64,000 nucleotides of DNA from Actinoplanes subtropicus (GTDB lineage Bacteria; Actinomycetota; Actinomycetes; Mycobacteriales; Micromonosporaceae). A model generated the notes under the pieces. It saw nothing but the letters and a program-made list of their open reading frames with translations. It did not search any database and was not told the DNA's origin. The stretch's first letter is position 1, and each line of letters begins with the position of its first letter. Of this stretch, positions 26,650-35,081 are shown in pieces. Both the position numbers and the translations under genes were made by a program. Location: positions 1 through 64,000 of the forward strand of contig NZ_JOJL01000034.1 in the NCBI RefSeq assembly GCF_000721705.1. Reading direction: 5' to 3'.

Positions 26650-27696
26650 TCAGTTGCGGGCCGGTGCCCCGCAACATTTCTTGTACTTGCGTCCCGAATC
26701 GCACCAGCACGCACCGTTACGCTCGGGCGGCCAGAGCCGTACCCGATTGGGCCGTGCCGTGGTGCACCATTCGCCATAGTCTCGGCGGGTCGACGGGGCG
26801 GCCGGATCGCGTTGCTGCGCCTTCGCGTACGCCTCGTAGTCGGTAAGGCTGCCGGTGACCAGACGAACCCGAGTCGCGCCCGACTCTTCGTACACGCGGG
26901 CCTCCCGCTGGATCCGCCCTGCGTACGTCTCGTAATCGTCGCCGTAGCGGGCCCTCGATTCGGGCCAGCGGGAAAGGACCGCGCGGAAGTCCTCTCGAGT
27001 CCACCGCAGGACGATCGCGTCGAACGCCCCGTCACCGTGGGATGCGTCGACATCACTGTCCGGCCGGAGAGGACCCAGCCGCTCGCGCATCATCGCCGTG
27101 AGCTCCGCAACCGACGAGTCGGCCTCCGCGTACGCTGCGAGATCCTCCTTGTCGAGCTCTATGCCCAGCTTCTCCCGTAGGTAGCAGCGGCTGATGAGGA
27201 GCCCGCGCCGGAGCTCTTCCGCCTCGGGGTCGTCGCCGGCTTCGGCGGCCCGGTCCAATCCGGCCTGGCACCATTCGAGGGCCAACTGATCTTGACCGGC
27301 GTCGGACAGCATTTCCGTCATGTCGTCGAAGATCCGCACGGCGCCAAGACCACCGGGCTGGTCGTCCAGTTCCGCCCGGAGAGCACGCTGGACCTCGTCC
27401 GCTTCCTGGTCACGACGCAGCGCGTAGAGCTGCTCCGCGATGCCGACCTGGGCGTCCCGGCCGGACTCGCCCCCGAAACCCGCGGCCCGGAGGAACAGTT
27501 CCAGCGCCTGCTCGATGTCACCGCCGCTGCGGGCAATCGACCACCCGGCATCCACCAACGCCCGCGGCTCATCGGGATCACCCGCATGATCAGTGGCCCA
27601 CTGTTCACACTCGGCCGCGGAAGGCTCACGCCGCAGATCGGCGAGGAAAGCCTCGTACGCGGTGCGTGCGAAATGACGTGCCGAAGGACTACTCAC
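26650..27696 (-). CDS. SEC-C metal-binding domain protein
   Basis: 348-aa soluble protein. The C-terminal residues (RNGACWCDSGRKYKKCCG) are a complete SEC-C zinc-binding motif, CxCxSxxxxxxCC, as at the end of SecA. The rest is helical with repeat-like segments (PRALVDAGWSIARSGGDIEQ, ALELFLRAAGF, DQLALEWCQAGLDRAAEAGD) that suggest TPR-type packing, followed by a middle region around VLRWTREDFRAVLSRWPE. SEC-C proteins of this layout are widespread and mostly uncharacterised; the zinc motif probably binds protein or nucleic acid. The frame is intact, unlike its neighbours. The start at 27696 is not strongly supported by a ribosome-binding site. Confidence 0.75.
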   Translation of the reverse strand: MSSPSARHFARTAYEAFLADLRREPSAAECEQWATDHAGDPDEPRALVDAGWSIARSGGDIEQALELFLRAAGFGGESGRDAQVGIAEQLYALRRDQEADEVQRALRAELDDQPGGLGAVRIFDDMTEMLSDAGQDQLALEWCQAGLDRAAEAGDDPEAEELRRGLLISRCYLREKLGIELDKEDLAAYAEADSSVAELTAMMRERLGPLRPDSDVDASHGDGAFDAIVLRWTREDFRAVLSRWPESRARYGDDYETYAGRIQREARVYEESGATRVRLVTGSLTDYEAYAKAQQRDPAAPSTRRDYGEWCTTARPNRVRLWPPERNGACWCDSGRKYKKCCGAPARN

Positions 27697-28007
27697 GCCG
27701 GCAACCTACCGGGCGACTCGGGCGCAGGCGGTTGGTGGGTGGGCTCGGGACAGCAAGAGTTCACCTGTCATCGCCTGTACGGGTGTCGTCGCGCATCGCC
27801 GCCCACGTCAGGTATGCGGAGGCAACGGCCCCACCGGCGAGGAGCACGATCGCTACCGCCTTCAGCACTGGGCATACCCGCCCGATGGAGCGCGGGAAAT
27901 CAGTCCTCGCCTCGCCCTACGACGTGGCGGCGTCGTGCCCAGGGTTCGGACCGGGTTTTGCGCGGCCGGCGGCGTCGGCGCGGGTGGGGCGGGTCACGAC
28001 GTTCACT
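27697..28007. other. Intergenic region with possible micro-ORF
   Basis: About 310 bases with no established gene. On the minus strand 27868-27761 encodes a 35-residue peptide starting GTG, with one clear membrane segment (AVAIVLLAGGAVASAYLTWA) and a charged tail. It may be a small membrane protein, but there is no strong ribosome-binding site. Nothing else is recognised. Confidence 0.3.
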
Positions 28008-28583
28008 TCACGATGCGGACAGGACATCGACCACGGCTCGGACCGGTCCGAGCACATCAAGCGCCTTCGCGTACGCCATGAGGTCGGCGATCCGGGCGTC
28101 ACGTCGGGACAGGTAGCGGCGCATGGCGACGTGCGCGACCGATTCTCCGAGCTTGTGCCGCATGCGCACCAGGTCGACGACGGTCCGGCCCGGCGAGTAG
28201 ATCCTCGCCCGCTCCCCCGGCGCCACCTCGACCGTGTCCAGACCCAGCTCGAACGTCGTCGGGTCCCAGAGGAACACCTCGACCGGTGGGTGGTCGAGCT
28301 TCGGCGGCCAGGTCCGGCGCGGCACGGCGATCTGAACGGCCATGGGGATCTCGTCGGTCAGATCATGCACTGCCGCGGCCGACAGCAGGCACACCACTGC
28401 CCGCGGAGCCCGCTGCGAAATTGCCAGCAGGTCCGGGTACGTGGCCGCCGGCGCATCCGTCCGACGAAAAACCCCTCGGGACAGCTCGACGAGTTCGCCA
28501 CCGTCGCGAGCCGCGTACAGGTCGCGTGGGTGCACCCCAGCGGCCCGCGCCTGTCCCGTTGTGAAGGTCGGTGGAAGTCTCAC
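28008..28583 (-). CDS. AbiEi-like type IV antitoxin-domain protein
   Basis: About 191 aa from GTG 28583, just downstream of AAGGAG. The N-terminal winged-helix region (LPPTFTTGQARAAGVHPRDLY..GGELVELSRGVFRR) is the AbiEi antitoxin DNA-binding domain, followed by the AbiEi-4-like body (LSAAAVHDLTDEIPMAVQIAVPR..RTVVDLVRMRHKLGESVAHV). Such proteins repress the operon of an AbiEii nucleotidyltransferase toxin. No intact toxin gene is next to it, so it is an orphan here. The open frame continues to 28865, but that part is antisense to the reductase remnant; the true N-terminus may have been lost at the same junction. Confidence 0.75.
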   Translation of the reverse strand: MRLPPTFTTGQARAAGVHPRDLYAARDGGELVELSRGVFRRTDAPAATYPDLLAISQRAPRAVVCLLSAAAVHDLTDEIPMAVQIAVPRRTWPPKLDHPPVEVFLWDPTTFELGLDTVEVAPGERARIYSPGRTVVDLVRMRHKLGESVAHVAMRRYLSRRDARIADLMAYAKALDVLGPVRAVVDVLSAS

Positions 28584-28639
28584 CCGCTCCTTGCTGGTCT
28601 TCGCGGCCTTGGCGATGCGAGTGAGAAGTTGCTCGGCTT

Positions 28640-29318
28640 CGAGCGCGACTCGCGGCCCGGCCACATCCGTGAGGTGGTCGACAACAGCCTGCGCAACCTC
28701 GGCATCGACCCGATCGACCTGCTCTACCAGCACATCCCGGGCCCGGCCGTGCCGATCGGGGACGTGGTCGGCGTGATGGCCGAGTTCGTCGACGCCGGTA
28801 AGGTCCGGTTCCTCGGCTTGTCCAATGCCGACCCCGACGTCATTCGCCGGGCGCATGCCGTGCACCGATCGCCGCGCTGCAGCACGAATACTCGATCTTC
28901 GCGCCGCACGAGGCCGAGTCGCTGTTCCCGGTGCTCGAGGAGCTCGGCATCGGCTTCGTCGCGCACTCGCCGCTGGCCCGCGGATTCCTCAGCGGTTCGG
29001 TCGTGTCCCGCGCGCACCTCGACGCCGGCGACCTCCCGCAGCGCCTGCCGTGGTGGCGGCCGGAGAACTTCGACGCGAACGTCGCCATCGCCGACGAGCT
29101 GACCAAGCTGGCCGCGAGCAAGGGCGTCAGCTTGGCGCAACTCGCGCTGGCTTGGCTGCTGGCGAAGAAGGACTACATCGTCCCGATCCCCGGTTCCCGC
29201 AACCCCGGTCGCGTCGCGGACAACATCGCCGCGGCCGAGCTCACCCTGACCGCCGACGACCTCGCCCGGATCGCCGAGATCGCCCCGGGACGGTGCCCGG
29301 GGCGGACGACTCGGCTGA
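28640..29318 (+). pseudogene. Aldo/keto reductase, 5'-truncated and frameshifted
   Basis: From about 28641 the frame reads ERDSRPGHIREVVDNSLRNL, DPIDLLYQHIPGPAVPIGDV, DAGKVRFLGLSNADPDVIRR and AHAVH. These are the middle strands of an AKR barrel. Near 28866 one base is missing (CACCCG expected, CACCG present), and the next frame continues with EELGIGFVAHSPLARGFLSG, ELTKLAASKGVSLAQLALAW and YIVPIPGSRNP. A further shift near 29290 would give a natural C-terminus ending at TGA 29316. The N-terminal third with the catalytic Tyr and Lys is absent: the homology starts where the AbiEi gene begins on the other strand. It is non-functional. Confidence 0.8.
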
Positions 29319-29335
29319 CGCTGGAGCCCGAGCGG

Positions 29336-30280
29336 TCAGATCGGGAAGCGGCCGCGGCGCCAGTGCCAGTGGCGGCCCGACCGCAGGTGGTCCACGACGG
29401 CGCGCTCGAGCACCGTCCGGCGCGGCAGTTCGTCGAGCGGCGTGGTCAGGGTACGGAACACGAATCGCCGCACCTCGACGTCGGCGTCCGGCCCGTCCCC
29501 CTCCTCGTACGGTTCCAGCGTGAACCTCCGCTGGAACCGTACGATGTTGGAGTCTTCCGGCAGGTATTCCCGCAGTTGCGGGTCGAGGAGCCACGAGCCG
29601 CAGGAGAAGGCCGTGTAGTGCTCGTCGGGGAAGTGGCGCGGGAAGAACGCGCGGGCCTCGTCGAGCGACGCCTCGATCGTCGACGGGCTCAGCGGGCCCG
29701 CCTCGGGGATGTGCAATCCGATGGCGGTGCCGCCGCGCTCGTGCTGCAGCCGGCCCAGCTCGTAGAGGCCGCCGCGCGCGTGCAGGGTCAGCCAGCCCTG
29801 CATGACCGGCCAGCCCTCGCGGTGCATCCGCCGGTCGATCGCCAGGTTGCGGCCCAGGTCGGCGAGGGTCGCCCAGGAGACGGCGTCGGCGATGCCGTGC
29901 TCCCGGTGGTAGTCGCGGACGACGTCGACCAGGGCGAGGTACGCGTACCCGTAAAGATGGCGCCAAGCGAGGCCACGCTCGCGCGGCAGCGACGGGCCGG
30001 GCGACAGCCAGTCGTGGCCCCCGAGATCGGCGCGGACCAGGGCGATCGAGCGGTCGAGCAGCCAGCGGAGCTCGGGCGTCCACAAGGGAGAATCCGGGTC
30101 GGGCCAGCCCGCCAGGATCTCGGCGGCATCCTCCGGCCGGACCGCGAGGCGGTCGAGGAGCGCGGGCGCGTCGGCCTTGGCGGGCAGCGGAGCCGACGGC
30201 CGGTCGCCGGCGAGCCGGTGCACCCGCTCGACCTCCTCGACCGGCGCCCCGAGCCGGGCAGCGGTGTCATCCAGATCCAC
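29336..30280 (-). CDS. GNAT-like acyltransferase domain protein (NAT_N/GNAT_C type)
   Basis: 314-aa protein of the two-part acyltransferase family. The N-terminal helical domain covers VDLDDTAARLGAPVEEVERVH..VRPEDAAEILAGW. The GNAT_C-like domain follows with CGSWLLDPQLREYLPEDSNI and VRFQRRFTL. The reaction and acceptor are unknown. GTG 30280 is chosen because TAAGGT lies seven bases upstream on the minus strand, the leaderless arrangement. The upstream extension to 30373 would run through a palindromic repeat and is unlikely to be coding. The frame is intact, and the gene converges on the broken reductase. Confidence 0.72.
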   Translation of the reverse strand: MDLDDTAARLGAPVEEVERVHRLAGDRPSAPLPAKADAPALLDRLAVRPEDAAEILAGWPDPDSPLWTPELRWLLDRSIALVRADLGGHDWLSPGPSLPRERGLAWRHLYGYAYLALVDVVRDYHREHGIADAVSWATLADLGRNLAIDRRMHREGWPVMQGWLTLHARGGLYELGRLQHERGGTAIGLHIPEAGPLSPSTIEASLDEARAFFPRHFPDEHYTAFSCGSWLLDPQLREYLPEDSNIVRFQRRFTLEPYEEGDGPDADVEVRRFVFRTLTTPLDELPRRTVLERAVVDHLRSGRHWHWRRGRFPI

Positions 30281-30292
30281 ACGCGCGACCTT

Positions 30293-30457
30293 AGCGCCTG
30301 TGTCGAAGCGGGAGACGGGCTGCGGCGTCGCCCAGGCGTCGTCTGGGCGCACGCCGTGAACACCCGAATACAACCCCGGTATTCGGGCGCCCGCGGCGCG
30401 TACCCAGACGACGCCTGGACCTCGCCTCGCTCCGGCTCCCGCTTCGACACAGGCGCT
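30293..30457. repeat. 165-bp nested palindrome (long hairpin)
   Basis: The outer arms are a perfect 22-bp inverted repeat (30293-30314 and 30436-30457). Inside them is a perfect 16-bp pair (30332-30347 and 30403-30418), and in the centre a 9-bp pair CCCGAATAC/GTATTCGGG (30363-30371 and 30379-30387). The whole element can fold into one long interrupted hairpin. It lies between two tandem minus-strand genes. The DUF1772 stop codon lies at its right edge and the leaderless -10 box of the acyltransferase lies just beyond its left edge. It resembles a small non-autonomous mobile or REP-type element more than a simple terminator. Confidence 0.85.
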
Positions 30458-30917
30458 ACCGGCGGATCGTGCCGATCAGGAGGACGGCGGCGCCGGCCAG
30501 GCAGAGGATGGTGCGGGCGTGGTTGGCCGGATTCCAGGCGGCCAGGTATCGCGCCCAGGTGATCGCGTCCGCGTTCAGGCGGTTGTTCAGCGGAACATTG
30601 ATCACCGCGGTGACGCCCAGCGCTCCGATGAGGGTCAGGGCCGCGCCGATCAGCAGCCACGCGGCGCCGGGCTGCGACCAGGTGGTCAGGGCTCGAACGA
30701 TCATCGCGACGCACAGCACCGAGACGGCGGACAGGGCGAGCATGAGCGGCGGGCGCTCGGCGGTGACGTTCATCGAGCGCATCGCGGCCGCGCCGGCCGG
30801 CTCGGGCAGCCGCTCCAGGCCGTTCATCACGAACGAGGAGAAGGCGAAGAACACGCCGGCGAACAGGCCACTGCCGACGATGGTGGCGGCGGCGAGGACA
30901 TCCCAGGCACGAGTCAT
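30456..30917 (-). CDS. DUF1772 membrane protein (anthrone oxygenase-like)
   Basis: 153-aa integral membrane protein with four hydrophobic segments (VLAAATIVGSGLFAGVFFAF, LMLALSAVSVLCVAMIV, AAWLLIGAALTLIGALGV, TILCLAGAAVLLIG). It has the family motif NVPLNNRLNA followed by W..Y...W...N..R, typical of DUF1772. The family includes proteins annotated as anthrone oxygenase, but most are uncharacterised. The stop codon TAG overlaps the end of the palindromic repeat. It is divergent from the AraC gene and may be its target. Confidence 0.78.
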   Translation of the reverse strand: MTRAWDVLAAATIVGSGLFAGVFFAFSSFVMNGLERLPEPAGAAAMRSMNVTAERPPLMLALSAVSVLCVAMIVRALTTWSQPGAAWLLIGAALTLIGALGVTAVINVPLNNRLNADAITWARYLAAWNPANHARTILCLAGAAVLLIGTIRR

Positions 30918-30985
30918 GAGTCCATGTCACCGCAGGTCGATGAGCCGATCCATGCGGCGGGCACCCGATTCCATACGCGAGCGTC

Positions 30986-30991
30986 TACGCT
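30986..30991 (+). promoter_or_regulatory. -10 element of a leaderless transcript (AraC gene)
   Basis: TACGCT is followed by seven bases and then ATG 30999, with no Shine-Dalgarno sequence in between. The spacing is that of actinobacterial leaderless genes. Confidence 0.45.
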
Positions 30992-30998
30992 CGGGCGT

Positions 30999-32003
30999 AT
31001 GGACCCGGTGGGCGGCCTGCTCGACCCGCGGGCGCGGGGCGCGTTCATCCTCCGCTCGCTGATGTCCGCGCCGTGGTCGCTGCGGATCGAGGACGAGGCG
31101 CCGCTGAGTCTGGTGGCGGTCGTGCGGGGGTCGGCGTGGATCGAGGCGGGCACGGCGGCGACCGAGATCGTGCCGGGCGACGTGGCGGTCGTGCGCGGTC
31201 CGCGGCCGTACCGGGTGGCCGATTCCGCCGCCACCGCGCCGCAGGTCGCGATCGGGCCGAACCAGGTCTGCCGGCCGATCGACGGCGTGGCCGGCGCGCG
31301 CCCGATGGGTCCGCTCGGGCTGCGGTCGTGGGGTAACGACCCGGCGGGCGGCACGATGCTGCTGACCGGCACCTACCACTCGCCGGCCGAGATCAGCCGG
31401 TCCCTGCTGTCGGCGTTGCCCGAGCTGGTGGTGCTGCGGCCGGGCGAGTGGGATTCCGGGCTGGTCCGGCATGTCATCCACGAGGTCGACCGGGACGCTC
31501 CGGGCCAGGAGGTGGTGCTGGACCGGCTGCTCGACCTGATCCTGATCACTGCCGTACGCACCTGGCTGGCCCGGCCGGAGGCGCGTCCGCCGCGCTGGTA
31601 CACCGCGCAGCAGGATCCGATCGTGGGCGCCGCCCTGACCCGCATCCACGCCCGGCCGGAGCGGGCCTGGACGGTGGCCACGCTGGCCGGCGAGGCCCGC
31701 TGCTCGCGCGCGGCCCTGGCCCGGCGGTTCACCGAGCTGGTGGGCGTGCCGCCGATGACCTATCTGACCGAGTGGCGGCTCGCCTGCGCGGCCGACATGC
31801 TGCTGCGCAGCGACGCGACCTTGGAGACGATCGCGCGGGCCGTCGGTTACGCCAGCCCGTTCGCGCTCAGCGCCGCCTTCAAACGAGTGCGTGGGGTGTC
31901 GCCGCGGGAACTGCGGTCAGTGCACCATCAGCGGCAGGACGGTGCGTACCTCGTCGGCCAGTCCGTCCAGGACTCGCTCGCCGTGCGCGGTGTAGGCGAG
32001 TAG
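30999..32003 (+). CDS. AraC family transcriptional regulator
   Basis: 334-aa regulator. The N-terminal cupin-like half (LSLVAVVRGSAWIEAGTAAT, EIVPGDVAVVRGPRPYRV) binds an effector. The C-terminal AraC HTH covers AWTVATLAGEARCSRAALAR with the second helix-turn-helix DATLETIARAVGYASPFALS and FKRVRGVSP. The last 29 codons run over the antisense TetR remnant, so the natural C-terminus near RELRS has probably been extended by the rearrangement. ATG 30999 follows a leaderless -10 box. The likely target is the divergent DUF1772 gene, as such pairs are common. Confidence 0.85.
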   Translation: MDPVGGLLDPRARGAFILRSLMSAPWSLRIEDEAPLSLVAVVRGSAWIEAGTAATEIVPGDVAVVRGPRPYRVADSAATAPQVAIGPNQVCRPIDGVAGARPMGPLGLRSWGNDPAGGTMLLTGTYHSPAEISRSLLSALPELVVLRPGEWDSGLVRHVIHEVDRDAPGQEVVLDRLLDLILITAVRTWLARPEARPPRWYTAQQDPIVGAALTRIHARPERAWTVATLAGEARCSRAALARRFTELVGVPPMTYLTEWRLACAADMLLRSDATLETIARAVGYASPFALSAAFKRVRGVSPRELRSVHHQRQDGAYLVGQSVQDSLAVRGVGE

Positions 32004-32114
32004 CGCCCGCTGGAAAAGACCATCGAGCATGCCGTACGCCGCGGCCGGCGACACCGAGGGCCGACCCCCGGCGAGGGTGGCGTACCGATCGATCACCCGC
32101 CAGATCATGGCCTC
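31917..32114 (-). pseudogene. TetR-type regulator, C-terminal remnant
   Basis: The last 65 codons of a TetR-family ligand-binding domain are visible (MIWRVIDRYATLAGGRPSVS, then AAYGMLDGLFQRALLAY, and DGLADEVRTVLPLMV). The N-terminal HTH is absent: upstream of about 32114 the minus strand is antisense to an SDR fragment. The tail also overlaps the 3' end of the AraC gene. In an intact locus this regulator would have been divergent from the SDR gene; both have lost their 5' parts at one junction. Confidence 0.6.
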
Positions 32115-32123
32115 GAGCCGGCC

Positions 32124-32606
32124 GCCGTACGCAAGATGCTCGACGTCAACCTGCTCGGCACCGCGCTCGGCCTCAAGCACGCCTTCCGCGCCATGCGGCC
32201 CGGCGGAGCGGCCGGCGCCGGTGGGGTGGTCATCAACGTCGCCTCGGTCGCCGCGACCATCGCGTTCCCGGCGATCTCGGTCTACTCGGCGACCAAGTCG
32301 GGCGTCGACCGGCTCACCCGGGTCGCGGCGATGGAGTCCGGCAAGCTGGGCTACGGCGTACGGGTGAATTGCATTTATCCCGGTCTTGTCCCCACCGCGA
32401 TGGGGATCGGACTCGCCAACGATTGCGCCAGGATCGGACTTTTCGGCTCGCCCGAGGAGGCCGTCGGCGCCGTCGTCGAGCTCACGCCGTCCGGGCGGTT
32501 GGGCGAGGTGGGCGACATGGCCGACGCCGTGGTGTTCCTGGCGTCCGACGCCGCCCGCTTCATCAACGGTTGCGGCCTGCCGGTCGACGGCGGAATGGGG
32601 ATGTGA
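32124..32606 (+). pseudogene. Short-chain dehydrogenase, 5'-truncated
   Basis: About 160 codons of a classical SDR. DVNLLGTALGLKHAF, VVINVASVAATIAFP (catalytic Ser), VYSATKSGVDRLTR (catalytic YxxxK) and the end GDMADAVVFLASDAARFI with the GG.LPVDGG tail are all present. The N-terminal Rossmann half with TGxxxGxG is missing, and no natural start exists before the in-frame ATG 32136. The fragment cannot bind NAD(P) and is presumed dead. It begins exactly where the TetR remnant on the other strand ends. Confidence 0.75.
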
Positions 32607-32607
32607 C

Positions 32608-33364
32608 ATGGCCGCCAAGCCCGTCGTCGTGTACGGCGCGTCCGGCTACACCGGCCGGCTGATCTGCGAGTACCTGCGCGAGTACAACGTGCCGTTCATC
32701 GCGGCCGGACGCGACGGCGACAAGCTGCGGGCGTCCATGCGGGAGAACGTCGCCGGCATCGAGACCGCCGACTACGAGATCGTCGAGGTCGGGCACGACA
32801 CCAAGCTACGAGGCGTGGGACCCCGAGGCCGGCCTCTATCAGCTGGTGCTGCCGGGTCAGCACGAGCTCGCGCTGGCGCTGCCGTGGGGCGGCACCTCGC
32901 ACCCGGTCTGGTACCGCACCGACCCGCGGGTCGCCAACGTCAAGGTGCTCGGCGGCGTCTTCAACCGGGCGCTGATGAACGGCGTACCGCAGATCGTGGC
33001 GGCCGCCGTCGAGGCGACCAAGGACATGCACCCCGATGAGAGGTACGCGGCGCTCACCGCCACGGCCGCACAGGTGATGAACGTGATGCCGCCCCGGGAG
33101 AATCCGCGCCTGAACAAGTCGGTCGACTCGGTGCACGCCTCCGGGCCGCTCGGGCGCGCGCACTGCGTCATCTACGGCAACTCGAACTACAAGCAAACCG
33201 GACTGCTGCAGGCGTACGCCGCGTACCACCTGCTGCAGCGCCCGCCGCGACGGGTCGGCTTCGCCTCCGGTTGCCAGGCCTTCGGGCACCGCGAACTGCT
33301 CGGCGTGCTGGAGAGCTTCGGCCTGGTCCGCGAGCCCTCGGTCACGTGGACGACCTGGCCATGA
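32608..33364 (+). pseudogene. Saccharopine-dehydrogenase-like enzyme with internal deletion
   Basis: ATG 32608 opens a normal NAD(P)-binding start (KPVVVYGASGYTGRLICEYL) that runs to about 32804. The frame is then joined, out of register, to the C-terminal half of the same kind of protein: YEAWDPEAGLYQLVLPGQHE, LALPWGGTSHPVWYRTDPRV, SVDSVHASGPLGRAHCVIYG, HRELLGVLESFGLVREP. Roughly 150 residues between the halves are missing. The C-terminal end is itself cut at about 33340, where the ligase fragment begins. Homologues are annotated as saccharopine dehydrogenase or trans-acting enoyl reductase. It is two bases from the SDR stop, probably one former operon. Confidence 0.75.
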
Positions 33365-34413
33365 TCGTCGGGACCGGCGGGACCACCGGGCGGCCCAAGG
33401 GCGTCGAGCTCACCGGGGCCAACCTCGAGGCGATGACCGCGATCACGCTGATGAGCTACCCGTGGCCGGACCGGCCGGTCTATCTGGCGCTGGCCCCGCT
33501 CACCCACGCCGCCGGCGTGCTGTGCTTCCCCGTACTGGCCAAGGGCGGCGAGATCGTCATCATGCGCACGCCCGACGTCGGCGCGTTCCTCGGGCTCGTC
33601 GAGCGGCACCGGGTGACGCACACCTTCCTGCCGCCGACGCTCATCTACATGGTCCTCGCGCATCCCGCGCTGGACGACACCGATCTCTCTTCACTGCAAT
33701 GCTTCTGGTACGGGGCGGCGCCGATGTCGGCGGCCCGGCTCGCCGAGGCACTGCGCCGGATCGGGCCGATGGCGCAGCTCTTCGGTCAGACCGAGGCGCC
33801 GATGATGATCTCGACGATGGCGCCGGCCGACCACTACCTGCCCGACGGCAGCGTCGCGGATCATCGTCTCTCCTCGGCCGGGCGGCCGTCGCCGCTGGTC
33901 ACCGTGGCCATCATGGGCTCGGACGGCGAGTTGCTGCCGCGCGGCGCCACCGGCGAGATCGTGGTGCGGGGTTCTTTGGTGATGCGTGGCTACCACCGCG
34001 ATCCGGCGGCGACCTCGGCCGCCTCGGCGCACGGCTGGCACCATACCGGCGACATCGGCTACCTCGACGACGACAACTACCTGTTCATCGTGGATCGGGC
34101 CAAGGACATGGTGATCACCGGTGGCTTCAACGTCTACTCCACCGAGGTCGAGCAGGCGCTCATGCAGCACCCGGCGGTGCAGGACTGCGCGGTGATCGGC
34201 CTGCCCGACGACAAGTGGGGCGAGCGGGTGACCGCGATCCTTCAACTGCGCGCGGGCGCGACGGTGGACAAGGCGGAGGTCACCGCGTTCGTCAAGGAGC
34301 GGATCGGCAGCGTGAAGACCCCGAAGCAGATCGAGATCCGGGACGACCTGCCGCGCTCGAAGGTGGGCAAGGTTCTTAAGTCCGATTTGCGCGCCCGCCT
34401 GTCGGGATCATGA
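33346..34413 (+). pseudogene. Acyl-CoA synthetase (AMP-forming), 5'-truncated
   Basis: 355 codons that start directly at the AMP-binding P-loop motif MIVGTGGTTGRPKGVEL and continue through all later motifs: FGQTEAPMM, the GWHHTGDIGYLDDD region, DMVITGGFNVYSTEVE and the C-terminal catalytic Lys in LPRSKVGKVLK. The usual 170 or so N-terminal residues are absent; upstream is the tail of the saccharopine-dehydrogenase-like gene. GTG 33346 or ATG 33361 could start a shortened protein, but it would lack part of the substrate pocket. I treat it as a remnant of a fatty-acid or steroid-type catabolic operon with the preceding SDR and dehydrogenase. Confidence 0.75.
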
Positions 34414-35073
34414 CGCGTCGTGGAAGACGAGGCCGAGGGTGTGCCGGCGGCCCGAACGGACGGTGCTCACGCCGTGCCGCATCGGGGCGTTCGACCACCC
34501 CCGCTTCGTCGCCACCGGCCGGTCCCGGGTGGTGAAGACCAGGGCGTGACCCTGCGGCAGCGTGGTCGAGTGGCCGCGGGACTGTGCCCGCGGCCGCTGC
34601 TCGACCATCAGGAACTCGCCGCCGGTGAAGTCCACGCCCGGCTCGTCCAGGCCGACCACGACCTGCAACGGGAAGAGCATCTCGCCGAAGACGTCCCGAT
34701 GCAGGGCGTTCCAGCCGCCGGGGCCGTAGCGCAGCAGGATCTGCGCCGACTTGTCCTGGCCGGCCTCGTGACACAGCTCGAGCCATTCGTCCAGGGTGTC
34801 CGGCCACGGGGCCGGGCGGCCGAGTTTGGCCGCCCAGTCCCGCGCGATCGGCAGCAAACGCGGATAAAAGGCCGACCGCAGATCCCGTACGAGATCGGGC
34901 AGGTCGTGGGTGAAGTAGCGGTACTCGCCGGAACCGAAGCGGAAGCGGGCCATGTCCACGGTCGTGCGGAAGCGGTCCGCCTCGTCGTAGAGCGCGGCGA
35001 TCTCCCGGCACTGCTCGCGGGTGAGCACCCGGCCGGCCAGCGCACAGCCGTACTCGTCGAGGTCATCGATCAT
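34408..35073 (-). CDS. 2OG-Fe(II) oxygenase
   Basis: 221-aa non-haem iron dioxygenase. The iron ligands are visible as ALHRDVFGEM (HxD) and, about 65 residues later, APMRHGVSTVR with the distal His and nearby Arg that would bind 2-oxoglutarate. The family is annotated 2OG-Fe(II) oxygenase/prolyl-4-hydroxylase-like. ATG 35073 is preferred because TGAGGA lies five bases before it; ATG 35079 is possible. The gene follows ogt directly, so it is likely part of a DNA-alkylation repair operon, by analogy with AlkB-type partners. The 3' end overlaps the end of the ligase remnant by six bases. Confidence 0.8.
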   Translation of the reverse strand: MIDDLDEYGCALAGRVLTREQCREIAALYDEADRFRTTVDMARFRFGSGEYRYFTHDLPDLVRDLRSAFYPRLLPIARDWAAKLGRPAPWPDTLDEWLELCHEAGQDKSAQILLRYGPGGWNALHRDVFGEMLFPLQVVVGLDEPGVDFTGGEFLMVEQRPRAQSRGHSTTLPQGHALVFTTRDRPVATKRGWSNAPMRHGVSTVRSGRRHTLGLVFHDAS

Positions 35074-35081
35074 GGCCATCC

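Noticed and set aside
27666..29102. 478-codon plus-strand frame covering the AbiEi region
   Set aside because: Most of it is antisense to the AbiEi-like gene. Only the last part, from about 28641, is real sense sequence, of the aldo/keto reductase remnant.
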